64,000 nt of DNA from NCBI GenBank assembly GCA_027451745.1, contig DAIDIP010000001.1:217393-281392 (forward strand). The letters are read 5' to 3'. Below, one piece after another: positions 1 through 9,190 of the stretch (positions within the stretch are counted from its first letter, which is position 1; each line of letters opens with the position of its first letter). The notes beneath the pieces are model-generated. The model saw nothing but the letters and a program-made list of their open reading frames with translations, was not told the origin of the DNA and made no database searches. The translations under genes were made by a program, and so were the position numbers. This DNA comes from Candidatus Melainabacteria bacterium. GTDB taxonomy: Bacteria > Cyanobacteriota > Vampirovibrionia > Obscuribacterales > Obscuribacteraceae.

Positions 1-11
1 AGTCTAGTAAT

Positions 12-887
12 TTATCCATCTCTCAATACACCAAGTCCACCGACTGCAAATACTGCTATAAATGCTCCAAAGCATTGCATAAGACTCAATCGCTCACCTA
101 AAAATACATAAGCTCCTAACAGAGTAAAAACTGCAGGAAGTGCTAAAAATATACTCGTGCGTGCAGCTCCAAGCTCTTTAATTGCAATAAGATACAACCA
201 GAATGGCAAAGCAAATTGTGTAATGCCGCAAATAATAGCCAAAACATAGTCATAGACAGTGCCCTGATTGCGTGACATAACGCCAAAAAATATACTGGCT
301 AACAGCACCGAACCAACTAACACTAAAGCGCTCAATTGATGGAGCGTTAGCAAATATAACGGTTCATCATCTTCTAATTGGTTATGCGAAGCCACTGAAT
401 ATAGTGCAGCTAAGACTACATCAATTAGCAATAATATATTGCCTAGCATTACATTTGCTGCTATTGCAGATTGTGGACTAATAGCAAGAAATGTACCGCA
501 AATTCCTAAGGCAGACAAAGCACAAAGCTGCCAGCTTATACGTTCATGCAGAAATAGCCAAGCGAAAAAAACAATCAAAATGCCTTCGGAAGAGCAAATA
601 ATAACCTCATTGCTTGCTGAAGTGAGTTTTAGCCCAATAAAACCTAATACATATGCTAGTCCAGGTTGCAAAATACCGGGCAAACTTTTTTTGAAAGCTG
701 ATTTACCCCAAAGATTTAGCTTTAGACCAGAAACCGTCTGTAAAAAGCACAGAAAGCTGATGCTGGATAGGAGCTGCAGCATTAGTAACGCCAAAGGATC
801 CAGGCGTGACAAGGCAGCTTTGGTTAATACAGTGGAAAAACCCCAGCAAATAGTACAAGCAAAACCAGATAAAAGGCCCTTATTCAT
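12..887 (-). CDS. EamA-family (DMT superfamily) membrane permease
   Basis: Predicted inner-membrane transporter of the drug/metabolite superfamily. The 291 residues contain about ten hydrophobic segments arranged as two homologous EamA halves (about residues 5-135 and 150-285), the usual size and layout of the family. The second half carries the family signature region with ALPAVFTLLGAYVFLGE near residue 255. The substrate cannot be read from the sequence; relatives export amino acids or other metabolites. The ATG at 885-887 opens directly into the first membrane helix, and the stop lies at 12-14, so the gene is complete although it touches the window edge. It is divergent from the genes that start at about 0.9-1.2 kb. 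Confidence 0.88.
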   Translation of the reverse strand: MNKGLLSGFACTICWGFSTVLTKAALSRLDPLALLMLQLLSSISFLCFLQTVSGLKLNLWGKSAFKKSLPGILQPGLAYVLGFIGLKLTSASNEVIICSSEGILIVFFAWLFLHERISWQLCALSALGICGTFLAISPQSAIAANVMLGNILLLIDVVLAALYSVASHNQLEDDEPLYLLTLHQLSALVLVGSVLLASIFFGVMSRNQGTVYDYVLAIICGITQFALPFWLYLIAIKELGAARTSIFLALPAVFTLLGAYVFLGERLSLMQCFGAFIAVFAVGGLGVLRDG

Positions 888-910
888 TCAATAATTGGAA
901 GAAAACTAAG

Positions 911-1033
911 TTGATTAAGACAAAAACATGGCAACGCTATTTTGAGCGACGCTTACGAGACCCGTTTTTTATCTTTAGCGGTGTATATACCGATTTCAAC
1001 TTAAGACCCCAATTAAAGAACATATATGCATGA
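911..1033 (+). CDS. Possible small ORF with TTG start (40 aa)
   Basis: A TTG-initiated reading frame of 40 codons with a weak GGAAG ribosome-binding candidate about nine bases upstream. The peptide is aromatic and basic (WQRYFERRLRDPFF near the start), which looks more coding-like than average intergenic sequence. Its stop overlaps the ATG of the next small ORF by a few bases, as in translationally coupled genes. I do not recognise it. It may be the remnant of a longer decayed gene together with the following frame. Low confidence. Confidence 0.2.
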   Translation: MIKTKTWQRYFERRLRDPFFIFSGVYTDFNLRPQLKNIYA

Positions 1034-1172
1034 TAAGTTATCTTTAGCGATAGTGCAAGCTAAGGATGCTTTGAGTATTGCTTCTGATTCGTTCTTGATT
1101 AAATCGTCCAAACGGCTTGCCAAGATAATAGACAGGAAAAGCAAGCACAGTACAATTAAAAAGAAAGTTTAG
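1026..1172 (+). CDS. Possible small basic protein (48 aa)
   Basis: An ATG-initiated frame of 48 residues that ends inside the Shine-Dalgarno sequence of the next gene (stop TAG at 1170-1172, AGGAG at 1171-1175). The C-terminal half is strongly basic (KSSKRLAKIIDRKSKHS then IKKK), so it could bind nucleic acid or membrane. It lacks a convincing ribosome-binding site of its own. The short spacing to the secreted protein downstream would fit one transcript. No family recognised. Confidence 0.25.
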   Translation: MHDKLSLAIVQAKDALSIASDSFLIKSSKRLAKIIDRKSKHSTIKKKV

Positions 1173-1181
1173 GAGATTGAT

Positions 1182-1751
1182 ATGTTAAAAAAAATCGCTA
1201 TTACTGTGGCAACAAGTCTAATACTTTTCCCGTCCAGCGGCTTTTGTGCAATTGAAAACGAATTAACTGCAGTTGATAACCAACGGACCGAATTATTAAA
1301 ACAGTTAACCACCGGTCTAGTGAGTGGCAAAATATCAATCGATGATGCTCAGAAAATCAAGACTGACATAGACAATGTAATCAAACTTGAGACTCAAGCT
1401 AAAGAAGATCCAGTCAGCAGTCCTGAAAAGATAAAACAAATCAATTCTTCTCTTCAACAGGTCAATAGCGAAATATCGAGCGCTATTCATCCTAGAAAAG
1501 TGTGGCTTGGAATAGATGTTCAGGATAAAACACTTGAACAGAAAATCACCAATGCTCTAGATAATAAAAAGCTGACCAAAGAACAAGCAGAGTCATTTAA
1601 ACAACAATTTGATAAATTGCGTCAACGCGAATCAAATGGTGACCCTACTCGTGGTTTTGAATTTACTGATGCTATTGCACTAGCTGTTGATTTGCAAACA
1701 TTCAATACCAAGCTTGATCAAGCTATAGCTGGAAAGCAGTTCGATAATTAA
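1182..1751 (+). CDS. Secreted helical protein with an internal duplication
   Basis: Unrecognised 189-residue exported protein. It has a classical signal peptide (MLKKIAITVATSLILF, cleavage probably after GFCA at about residue 23). The mature part is charged and predicted helical, and falls into two similar blocks of about 65 residues (roughly 32-100 and 115-185). Each block has a helix, a K(I/L)(S/T).(D/E) turn, a second helix and a short tail, so it looks like a duplicated domain. A strong AGGAG lies seven bases before the ATG. Its stop codon overlaps the start of the following helicase-nuclease gene by one base (TAATG), which implies co-translation with a protein of quite different cellular location. 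Confidence 0.75.
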   Translation: MLKKIAITVATSLILFPSSGFCAIENELTAVDNQRTELLKQLTTGLVSGKISIDDAQKIKTDIDNVIKLETQAKEDPVSSPEKIKQINSSLQQVNSEISSAIHPRKVWLGIDVQDKTLEQKITNALDNKKLTKEQAESFKQQFDKLRQRESNGDPTRGFEFTDAIALAVDLQTFNTKLDQAIAGKQFDN

Positions 1752-4700
1752 TGACAGACCAATTTACAACTCGGCTCGAGAGATGGAAGCGTGCTTTAAT
1801 CGATCTCACAAAACGAAATCGATTATTGAATTACAATCCCAGCCGAGTCACCACAATTCAAGTCTTAAGCGATTTGCCTGCTGAAGTATTTCTCCTATTA
1901 CAGACAGATGGCAAAGCGATGAAGTTTTTGCCTGCTCAAAACGGTGATATTACATCCACTATTGGACAGGATCGTTTTTTACATACCCGTCTTTCAGGGG
2001 AAAAACTTAACGATAGCTTGCTGCGGATATTTCGCAAATCTTCAAGTCTTTTCGAAGAACAAGGTATCAGTACGTTGTTTTTGGCTATAGGCATTCTTGA
2101 GTGGTACGAAAGCGAAAGTGAAGACAACCCAGAAACACCTTTTCAAGCACCAATACTGCTTTTGCCAGTAGAACTGTCGCGTAAGGTAGCTTGGCAAGAT
2201 TTTAGTTTAAGGGCACATGAAGATGATCCTGTCGTGAACCCTGCCCTAATAGAACAACTTCGTCTAGCCTATAACCTCCTCTTGCCTGAGTTGCCAGAAA
2301 ATTTGGACGAGTTTGATTTAGAAAAATTCTTTACTGATATTGAACAAATAATCGTCAAACAAAAAGGCTGGAAAGTTAAACGCGAAATCTATTTGGACTT
2401 TTTCTCTTTTCAAAAGTTCCTTATGTATAAAGATATGGAAAGATATGAGCAAAATTATCGTGCTAATCATTTAATCCAAGCTCTATGCACTACAACAGGC
2501 ACAAGGAGCATATCTTTACCAGAAGAAATTCAAAATGCAGATCTTGATAGAGCACTGGCACCTGAATCAACTTTTCACGTGCTCGATGCAGATTCCTCAC
2601 AGCAAAGGGCCATTCTTACGGTCAAATCTAAGTACGATTTGATAATCGAAGGTCCGCCAGGAACTGGTAAATCACAGACAATAACTAATCTTATAGCTGA
2701 TGCTCTTGCCGATGGGAAGACAGTGCTTTTTGTCAGTGAAAAGATGGCTGCACTAGAAGTAGTTTATAAACGATTAGAAGCAATAGGTTTGCATGATTTT
2801 TGTTTGCAATTACATAGCCATAAAACAAATAAAAGAGCTGTTTACGATGAATTTATAAGAGTACTAGATAATTCGCGTCCGGCGGATCATACAAAAGATT
2901 CAGACTTAAACCAGTTAGGACTACTAAAAGATTTACTCAACAAATATGCTCGAGATCTCCATACACCATTCGGCAAACTCGGACAAAAACCTTTTGACAT
3001 ATTTGGTCAACTGGCATTAGTGCTAGGAAAAACTCCTTTAATGGAAGCATCAATTCACAATATTCAAGATGTTACCGAAATCGATTTTCTGAATACCTGT
3101 ACTCATTTACAAGATCTAGTCAACATATTGTCTGAACTTGGGGACCCAACCAAACATCCCTGGTATGGAAGCGAGTTAAGAACTATTACCAATGCTGACC
3201 TCGCTGCCCTAAACGAAGCATTGAATGCAGCAATTAAAGCATACTCCTCTATAGTTACCAAAGTAGATACTTTTGCTGATCAAGTTGGTTTTGTAAGAGC
3301 CAAAACTATCTCAGAAATAAATACACTCTGCGAAGCTGCCTTAACCATTAGCACCTCACCAGGGATCGAAGAAACCACTTTAAAAAGTGATAAATGGGAT
3401 ACTTTGCCTGCTGAAGCTAAAGAATTGATCAATCATGGAAGTAGTTTTGGTTCTTTAAAAAAGGAAATTCTAGAGGCATTCAAGCCCGAAATACTTAATC
3501 TAGATTTAGACGAAGTTTGTATGCGTTTTAAAAATTACAGCAATTCCTGGATTAGGTTTATTAGAGTTGATTATTGGAAAGATAGAAAGTTTCTACTCGA
3601 CTATCTTCTTCCCGGATTCCAAAATGTTCCAGCTGGCGAGCTATCGTCGCACCTTAACTCTATTAAGACTTATCATTCCGAAAAAATATTTCTAGAAAAA
3701 CAAGACACTATTGGCCAAGATCTTTTTGGAAAAAGGTGGCATGGTCTTGACTCCAACTGGGATGAATTAAAACGTTATTCAGAATGGCTTGTGCGAATGC
3801 GCCAACATATTAATGCTGGCATTCTTCAGGAAAAAGCTATTGATCATGCAATTCATAGAAGCTTGAATATCAAAGTAATTCAAACGACAATTGAACATTT
3901 ACAACAAGAGCTTGGTTATCTAGTAGCTAGTCTCCAAGAATTAACAAAGCTTGGCAAATTTGCTGGCAAATATGCTTATTTACTAAATGTAGATGGTCAA
4001 ATTGAAGAGGCCCAAACGTGGCTTGGTAGACTATCAGCTAATATCCAGAAATTACATCAGCTAACTTTATACAATGACAAATTGGCTATTTGTTTATTCG
4101 GCATAGCCGGTCCTATGACTAAACGATTTTTAGAAGAAAACCGTGAACCTATTCAACTGGAAAAAACTTTTAAACGCTTCTTTTATGAACGATGGCTAGA
4201 TTTAGTATTCTCCGAACGACCTCGTTTGGCTGCCTTTACTTCATTAATTCATGAACAAAAAATTGGCGATTTTCGAGATTTGGATTTCAAATCTCTTAAA
4301 CTAGCTCGCCAGCGTTTACTTCATAAATTATATACAAAGCGTGAAACAGAATTAGTAAATCCAATTCTTAGCATTGAACTTGGAACATTGCAGCGCGAAC
4401 TTAGAAAAAAGGCGCGCCATATTCCTTTGCGCAAATTATTTGCCAAAGTGCCAAATATAACTCGAGCAGTAAAACCTTGTTTTATGATGAGCCCTATGTC
4501 AGCTGCTCTTTTTCTTGATCCAAATATTAGTATGTTTGATTTGGTGATTTTTGACGAAGCTAGTCAGGTGCCAACCGAAGATGCTGTAGGCTCTTTGATG
4601 AGAGCCAAGCAAGCAGTAGTTGTTGGCGATCCTAAACAATTGCCCCCGACTAACTTTTTTCAAATGCAGGTGCTACAGGCCGATGAACAAGCTAATGAAG

Positions 4701-6550
4701 ATGAATCCATTCTCGATGACGTTGATAGTGTATTAGATGAGTTTGTGAGTATAGGTTTTCCAAAACAATCATTGCTATGGCATTACCGCAGTCAGCATGA
4801 ATCGCTAATTGAATTTTCCAATAGACATTTTTACAAGAATTTGCTTACTTTTCCAGCACCACACAATGGAGACGAAAATCTTGGGTTGCAGTTCAATTTT
4901 GTTGGGGGTAAATATACAGGACAGGGAGTCAACCCCATAGAGGCAAAGGCAGTTGCTGATGCTGTGTGTGAGCATATTAAAAATTATCCTGACCTTTCAT
5001 TAGGTGTAGGCACTTTTAATATGAATCAGCAACAGCTTATTCTAGATGAATTAGAACAGCGTCGTAGAGAAAATCCTGAATTAGAATTCTTCTTTTCTAA
5101 AAAGGGTGAAGATCAATTCTTTGTCAAAAACCTGGAAAACATTCAAGGCGACGAAAGAGATGTAATTTTTATAAGTATTACATATGGCCCAGATGAGACC
5201 GGACGTATTAAATACAACTTTGGTCCAGTGAATGGAGAAAATGGGTGGCGTCGATTAAATGTTATATTTACTCGAGCTAGACGTTGCCTGAAAGTATTCT
5301 CTTCTATGCGTGGAGATGCAATTGATCCAGTCAAAGTTCAAAGTCAAGGCGCCAGACTATTGCGAGATTTCCTCATTTTTGCTGAAAAAAGACAGAAGGA
5401 TGTTACCCTTAATCAGGATCATATTCGAATTGATGCACCTTTAGAACGTTCTATTTATGAAGAGCTTACTAAGCGCGGACTTCAACTCATTCCATCAGTT
5501 GGACACTCTGGTTATCGTATAGATTTCGGGGTAGTAGACCCAGATCAACCCAATCGTTTTCTAGTCGGTTTAGAATGTGATGGTGCAAATTATTACTCCG
5601 CATCAACAGCTCGTGATCGCGATCGCCTAAGACAACATGTTTTAGAGAATCTTGGCTGGAAACTAATTCGAGTTTGGTCAGTTGACTGGTGGCGTGATAA
5701 AGATGGACAAATTAATCGCGTGCTGCGATTTATAAAAGAAACACACATACAGAATAACCAACTAGCCGAGGACAGGGATGAATCGACTAATTCTGAAAAG
5801 AGCAATACCGAGGATACAAAGTCAGCTACAAATCTTTCACAAGATACTTTTGATCCGGCAATCCAAGATATAACCGCTCCGACAAAAGCTTTTGGCAAGA
5901 CCTACACAGTGGTGCATTCACAGACTGAGGACAAGCTAGCTCCAAGTGTACCTCCTTATAGGTTAACTTTATTGAGTCCTTACGGAAACGCGGAAGATTT
6001 TCTTGAGGCCCCAGATGCCACAGTAAAAGAAGCCCTGTTGCGAGTCTTAGCTCGCGAGGCACCTATTCATGTTAACGAATTAACGAAACGAGTAGCTTCT
6101 TATTGGGAAATTACTCGCCTAAACAAACAAACTAAAGACAAATTAAGCAAGTTAATCGCTGAACTAATAGATAAGCAACAACTTACTGTAAAGGAAGAGT
6201 TTGCTTGGGGCATACCTGAGCCAATGAATATCGTAAGAAACAGATTTGGTTTAGATTATGTTTTTGACCCTGACTCTATTTGCATTGAAGAATATGAGCA
6301 AGCGGTTAATCTGATTCTTGAATCATATGGTACTCGTATCAAAGAATCGATCGTCCAAGATGTGGCACGCTTGCTCGGTTTCTCTCGAACAGGAAAAAAA
6401 ATCACCCAGCGTGTATCGGACATAATCAAAAATCTAATTGACAATAACAAGATTGTGCATGTGGCAACAGGACTAATGCTAGTTAAAGGACCGCAAATAA
6501 CTGATATGACAATTGATACTGTACATGAAGAAATAACTGAATTAACCTAA
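1751..6550 (+). CDS. DUF4011 / SF1 helicase / Vsr-like nuclease protein, putative anti-phage factor
   Basis: Large 1599-residue cytosolic protein. Residues about 5-200 match the DUF4011 N-terminus (opening LERWKRALIDLTKRNRLLNY). An SF1 helicase core follows: Walker A GPPGTGKS at about 301-308, Walker B with DEAS at about 935, motif III GDPKQLPPT at about 959, motif V near NIQGDERD (about 1130) and motif VI near FTRARR (about 1170). A Vsr/MTES_1575-type endonuclease-like domain lies at about 1230-1320 (YRIDFGV, LECDG, then WKLIRVWSVDWWRD). The end carries a DUF3320-type winged-helix region (about 1430-1480) and a second similar segment (about 1500-1565). This architecture belongs to long helicase-nuclease proteins regarded as single-gene defence systems. 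No partner defence gene is visible. Function is inferred from architecture. Confidence 0.85.
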   Translation: MTDQFTTRLERWKRALIDLTKRNRLLNYNPSRVTTIQVLSDLPAEVFLLLQTDGKAMKFLPAQNGDITSTIGQDRFLHTRLSGEKLNDSLLRIFRKSSSLFEEQGISTLFLAIGILEWYESESEDNPETPFQAPILLLPVELSRKVAWQDFSLRAHEDDPVVNPALIEQLRLAYNLLLPELPENLDEFDLEKFFTDIEQIIVKQKGWKVKREIYLDFFSFQKFLMYKDMERYEQNYRANHLIQALCTTTGTRSISLPEEIQNADLDRALAPESTFHVLDADSSQQRAILTVKSKYDLIIEGPPGTGKSQTITNLIADALADGKTVLFVSEKMAALEVVYKRLEAIGLHDFCLQLHSHKTNKRAVYDEFIRVLDNSRPADHTKDSDLNQLGLLKDLLNKYARDLHTPFGKLGQKPFDIFGQLALVLGKTPLMEASIHNIQDVTEIDFLNTCTHLQDLVNILSELGDPTKHPWYGSELRTITNADLAALNEALNAAIKAYSSIVTKVDTFADQVGFVRAKTISEINTLCEAALTISTSPGIEETTLKSDKWDTLPAEAKELINHGSSFGSLKKEILEAFKPEILNLDLDEVCMRFKNYSNSWIRFIRVDYWKDRKFLLDYLLPGFQNVPAGELSSHLNSIKTYHSEKIFLEKQDTIGQDLFGKRWHGLDSNWDELKRYSEWLVRMRQHINAGILQEKAIDHAIHRSLNIKVIQTTIEHLQQELGYLVASLQELTKLGKFAGKYAYLLNVDGQIEEAQTWLGRLSANIQKLHQLTLYNDKLAICLFGIAGPMTKRFLEENREPIQLEKTFKRFFYERWLDLVFSERPRLAAFTSLIHEQKIGDFRDLDFKSLKLARQRLLHKLYTKRETELVNPILSIELGTLQRELRKKARHIPLRKLFAKVPNITRAVKPCFMMSPMSAALFLDPNISMFDLVIFDEASQVPTEDAVGSLMRAKQAVVVGDPKQLPPTNFFQMQVLQADEQANEDESILDDVDSVLDEFVSIGFPKQSLLWHYRSQHESLIEFSNRHFYKNLLTFPAPHNGDENLGLQFNFVGGKYTGQGVNPIEAKAVADAVCEHIKNYPDLSLGVGTFNMNQQQLILDELEQRRRENPELEFFFSKKGEDQFFVKNLENIQGDERDVIFISITYGPDETGRIKYNFGPVNGENGWRRLNVIFTRARRCLKVFSSMRGDAIDPVKVQSQGARLLRDFLIFAEKRQKDVTLNQDHIRIDAPLERSIYEELTKRGLQLIPSVGHSGYRIDFGVVDPDQPNRFLVGLECDGANYYSASTARDRDRLRQHVLENLGWKLIRVWSVDWWRDKDGQINRVLRFIKETHIQNNQLAEDRDESTNSEKSNTEDTKSATNLSQDTFDPAIQDITAPTKAFGKTYTVVHSQTEDKLAPSVPPYRLTLLSPYGNAEDFLEAPDATVKEALLRVLAREAPIHVNELTKRVASYWEITRLNKQTKDKLSKLIAELIDKQQLTVKEEFAWGIPEPMNIVRNRFGLDYVFDPDSICIEEYEQAVNLILESYGTRIKESIVQDVARLLGFSRTGKKITQRVSDIIKNLIDNNKIVHVATGLMLVKGPQITDMTIDTVHEEITELT

Positions 6551-6551
6551 G

Positions 6552-7751
6552 CTAATCAGGCATTTCCAGTAAGTCCCAATGTATGAAAGCACGCAATTCC
6601 CTTTGGGCCTTTTTCTTATACCATTTGAGCGCTTCATTATAATCCTTAGGCTCACCTTTTCCATACTCATACATAAACCCAAGCGCATTTTCTTCAGCCG
6701 GATGATCTTTACTAGATGCTAAAAGGTAATGTTTCATTGATTTATTTATGTCTCTATGAACACCATAACCATATTGGTACATAAAGCCAAGATTGTATTG
6801 GGCAGCCGGTACTCCGTTAGCCGCAGCTTTTGCATATAATTCCACGGCTTTTTTATAATCTTTTGGCACCCCCAACCCCTTTTGATGCATCCAACCAAGA
6901 TTCGAGGCAGCATCAAGATTTCCCTGCTCGTATGCTAACTTAAATAATCTAATCGCTTCTTGAGGATTCTTTTGTACGCCAAGACCACGCGCGTACATGA
7001 ACCCTAAATTATTTGTTCCTTCAGGATCGCCAAGATCTGTAGCCTTTTGATAATAACGAACTGCTTGCTTATAGTCCTGGGAAATGCCTGCACCATGTTG
7101 ATACATAAAACCAACATTACTACAGGCCGCTGCGTTTCCTTGCTCAGCCGATTTCTTATACCACGTAATAGATTCATGAAAGTCACGCTTTAGACCAAGT
7201 CCTTTAAAAAATAGCGTACCTAGAACACGCTGAGCTTCACTATCGCCTTGAATGGCGTCCGCCTTGATTGTTTCAACAAATCTTTTTAACTCGCTCTTAT
7301 TAGTTGGAATTGGTTTATAGGACGCAAGACGCACTGAAAACTTTGCTTTTCCGCCTTGTCGAGCAGCCATCTTATACCATTTCAAAGCTTCGGCTGAATT
7401 TTGTGGCACTCCGTATCCAAATTCATACATCTCAGCTAATTCACAACTAGCCTCTACATATCCTTTATTTGCCAATGGGAGCAAGAGTTTGAATGCTCTA
7501 TCGTAATCGTGCTCTTTTAGGGCACTTTTAGCAGTTTTAAGGTCCTCTACATCCCCGACAGGCACAGTACTACTTTCTCTATCGGTAGTAGATCGTATAT
7601 TGGTAACTGATTGCGATAAATCATTAATAAGCTGTTTAGTTTCATCAATGTTGCCTGCTTGTCCAACAGTTATGCTACAAACTAGTTCAATTGCCAATAT
7701 AGAAACAAGCGTCAACTTATTCAAACTAACGACCCTTAAAAGACTTTTCAT
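6552..7751 (-). CDS. Secreted Sel1-repeat protein
   Basis: Exported solenoid protein of the Sel1 (TPR-like) family. I place the start at the ATG at 7749-7751, because a GGGGGG ribosome-binding stretch lies seven bases upstream; a TTG 15 bases earlier (7764-7766) is possible but would consume that site. The first 32 residues form a signal peptide ending GQA. About eight Sel1 repeats of 36 residues follow from about residue 65, with the pattern A...LG..Y..G.GV..D...A..WY..AA. The protein closes with FIHWDLLEMPD, identical to its neighbour. Sel1 proteins are scaffolds for protein contacts; the partner is unknown. The gene converges on the helicase with one base between the stop codons. Confidence 0.85.
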   Translation of the reverse strand: MKSLLRVVSLNKLTLVSILAIELVCSITVGQAGNIDETKQLINDLSQSVTNIRSTTDRESSTVPVGDVEDLKTAKSALKEHDYDRAFKLLLPLANKGYVEASCELAEMYEFGYGVPQNSAEALKWYKMAARQGGKAKFSVRLASYKPIPTNKSELKRFVETIKADAIQGDSEAQRVLGTLFFKGLGLKRDFHESITWYKKSAEQGNAAACSNVGFMYQHGAGISQDYKQAVRYYQKATDLGDPEGTNNLGFMYARGLGVQKNPQEAIRLFKLAYEQGNLDAASNLGWMHQKGLGVPKDYKKAVELYAKAAANGVPAAQYNLGFMYQYGYGVHRDINKSMKHYLLASSKDHPAEENALGFMYEYGKGEPKDYNEALKWYKKKAQRELRAFIHWDLLEMPD

Positions 7752-7828
7752 CGCTATACCCCCCAATGTATATAATCGTTGAACATGACTATTGTTTACT
7801 CACAAATAGTTAATTAATTTCAGCAAAG

Positions 7829-8923
7829 CTAATCAGGCATCTCCAATAAGTCCCAGTGGATAAAGCTTCTAGCCTGTTGTTTGGCAGTCTTCTTATACCA
7901 TTTTAGAGCTTCGCCGTAATCTTTTGGCACACCATTTCCGTTCTCGTAAGCAGCACCCAGCGCATTCTGCCCCTCAGAATTACCTTGTTGGGCCGCCAGT
8001 CTATAAAAGTGCGTCGCTTTATCGAAATTGATAGGGACACCTATGCCATATTGATATGAATAACCAAGATTGTATTGACCTGCAGCTATATCGTGACTGG
8101 CTGCCTCTTTGTACAATTGAACTGCCTTTGTATAATCTCGGTTTACTCCTTCTCCATTTTGATATAGCCAGCCAAGATTTGACGCTGCTTCCTGGCTACC
8201 AAACTTATATGCACTTTGAAATAGATTAGCCGCTTGCTCAAAATCAACTTTTACACCCAATCCTTTTGCGTAAAGAAAACCAAGATTATTTAGAGCATCA
8301 GGATCGTTTAAAGCTGCAGCTTTACTGTAATACTTTCTTGCTTTGCCAAAATCTTGCAAAGTAGCAGCACCGTATTGGTACATATAGCCGAGATTATTAT
8401 AAGCGCCTATATTCTGCTGAGCCGCCGACAGCTCGTAATACTTTAAAGCCTGAGCCAAGTTAAATTCTACGCCGATACCCTTAAAATAGAGATCTCCGAG
8501 TGTTCTTTGTGCATCGCTATTACCATTTTGCGCATTTGTCTTTATGGTTTGAATGAATTTTAGCAACTCTTCTGAATTTGTAGAATTTGGCTGAACCAAC
8601 GAAATATGTCCAGATAATTGATTGGGTTGATCGCTCCTTGCAGCCAACTTATACCATTTGATGGCATTCTCGGTGTTTTGTGAGACACCGTAGCCTAATT
8701 CATACATCTGGGCGAGTTTAAACTGTGCCTGCAAATTTCCCGCTTGAGCTAATGGTGTTAACAATTTCAGTGCCATGTCATATCTCTGAGTAGCGATTGC
8801 ATTATTTGCTGCTTGAAGCTGCGCCGCTTCGTCAGCCGCCGCGGGGACAAAAGCACAAAACCAACAGAATAAGACAGAGATACCCATTTGCAAGCCTGCA
8901 GAACTAGATACACGCTTTTTCAT
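7829..8923 (-). CDS. Secreted Sel1-repeat protein, paralogue of the adjacent gene
   Basis: Second Sel1-repeat protein, clearly paralogous to the gene at 6552-7751: same signal-peptide/linker/repeat plan, about eight repeats and the identical C-terminal FIHWDLLEMPD. I prefer the ATG at 8921-8923, which gives a normal signal peptide (MKKRVSSSAGLQMGISVLFC, cleavage near AAADEA). An upstream ATG at 8990-8992 would add 23 residues before it and has a weak GAG site. About 78 bases separate the pair, so they may be one tandem transcript. The intact repeats and tail suggest both copies are functional. Confidence 0.83.
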   Translation of the reverse strand: MKKRVSSSAGLQMGISVLFCWFCAFVPAAADEAAQLQAANNAIATQRYDMALKLLTPLAQAGNLQAQFKLAQMYELGYGVSQNTENAIKWYKLAARSDQPNQLSGHISLVQPNSTNSEELLKFIQTIKTNAQNGNSDAQRTLGDLYFKGIGVEFNLAQALKYYELSAAQQNIGAYNNLGYMYQYGAATLQDFGKARKYYSKAAALNDPDALNNLGFLYAKGLGVKVDFEQAANLFQSAYKFGSQEAASNLGWLYQNGEGVNRDYTKAVQLYKEAASHDIAAGQYNLGYSYQYGIGVPINFDKATHFYRLAAQQGNSEGQNALGAAYENGNGVPKDYGEALKWYKKTAKQQARSFIHWDLLEMPD

Positions 8924-9190
8924 AACTTTTAGTGAAGTAATCCTTTTTGATCTAAAATCGATCACAATTGTGTAAGAGGTGGTTTTACTCATTATCGCTC
9001 AAATTGTTGTTACAGATCATTGAATTTAGTTTTTAACGCTAATCTAGACAAAGTTGTACCTGCGTAGCCTTTCGGGCGAGAACAATACAACCTATAAGAA
9101 ACTCAAATCTATTAGAAACATAATCTTGATCAAATACTGCTTCCGTACTAAATTAATCAACTTGCGATATTCAGATGGGTATTATGTCCT

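Noticed and set aside
439..894. 151-codon plus-strand frame opposite the EamA permease gene
   Set aside because: Antisense shadow of a well-supported transporter; no domain and an unnatural composition.
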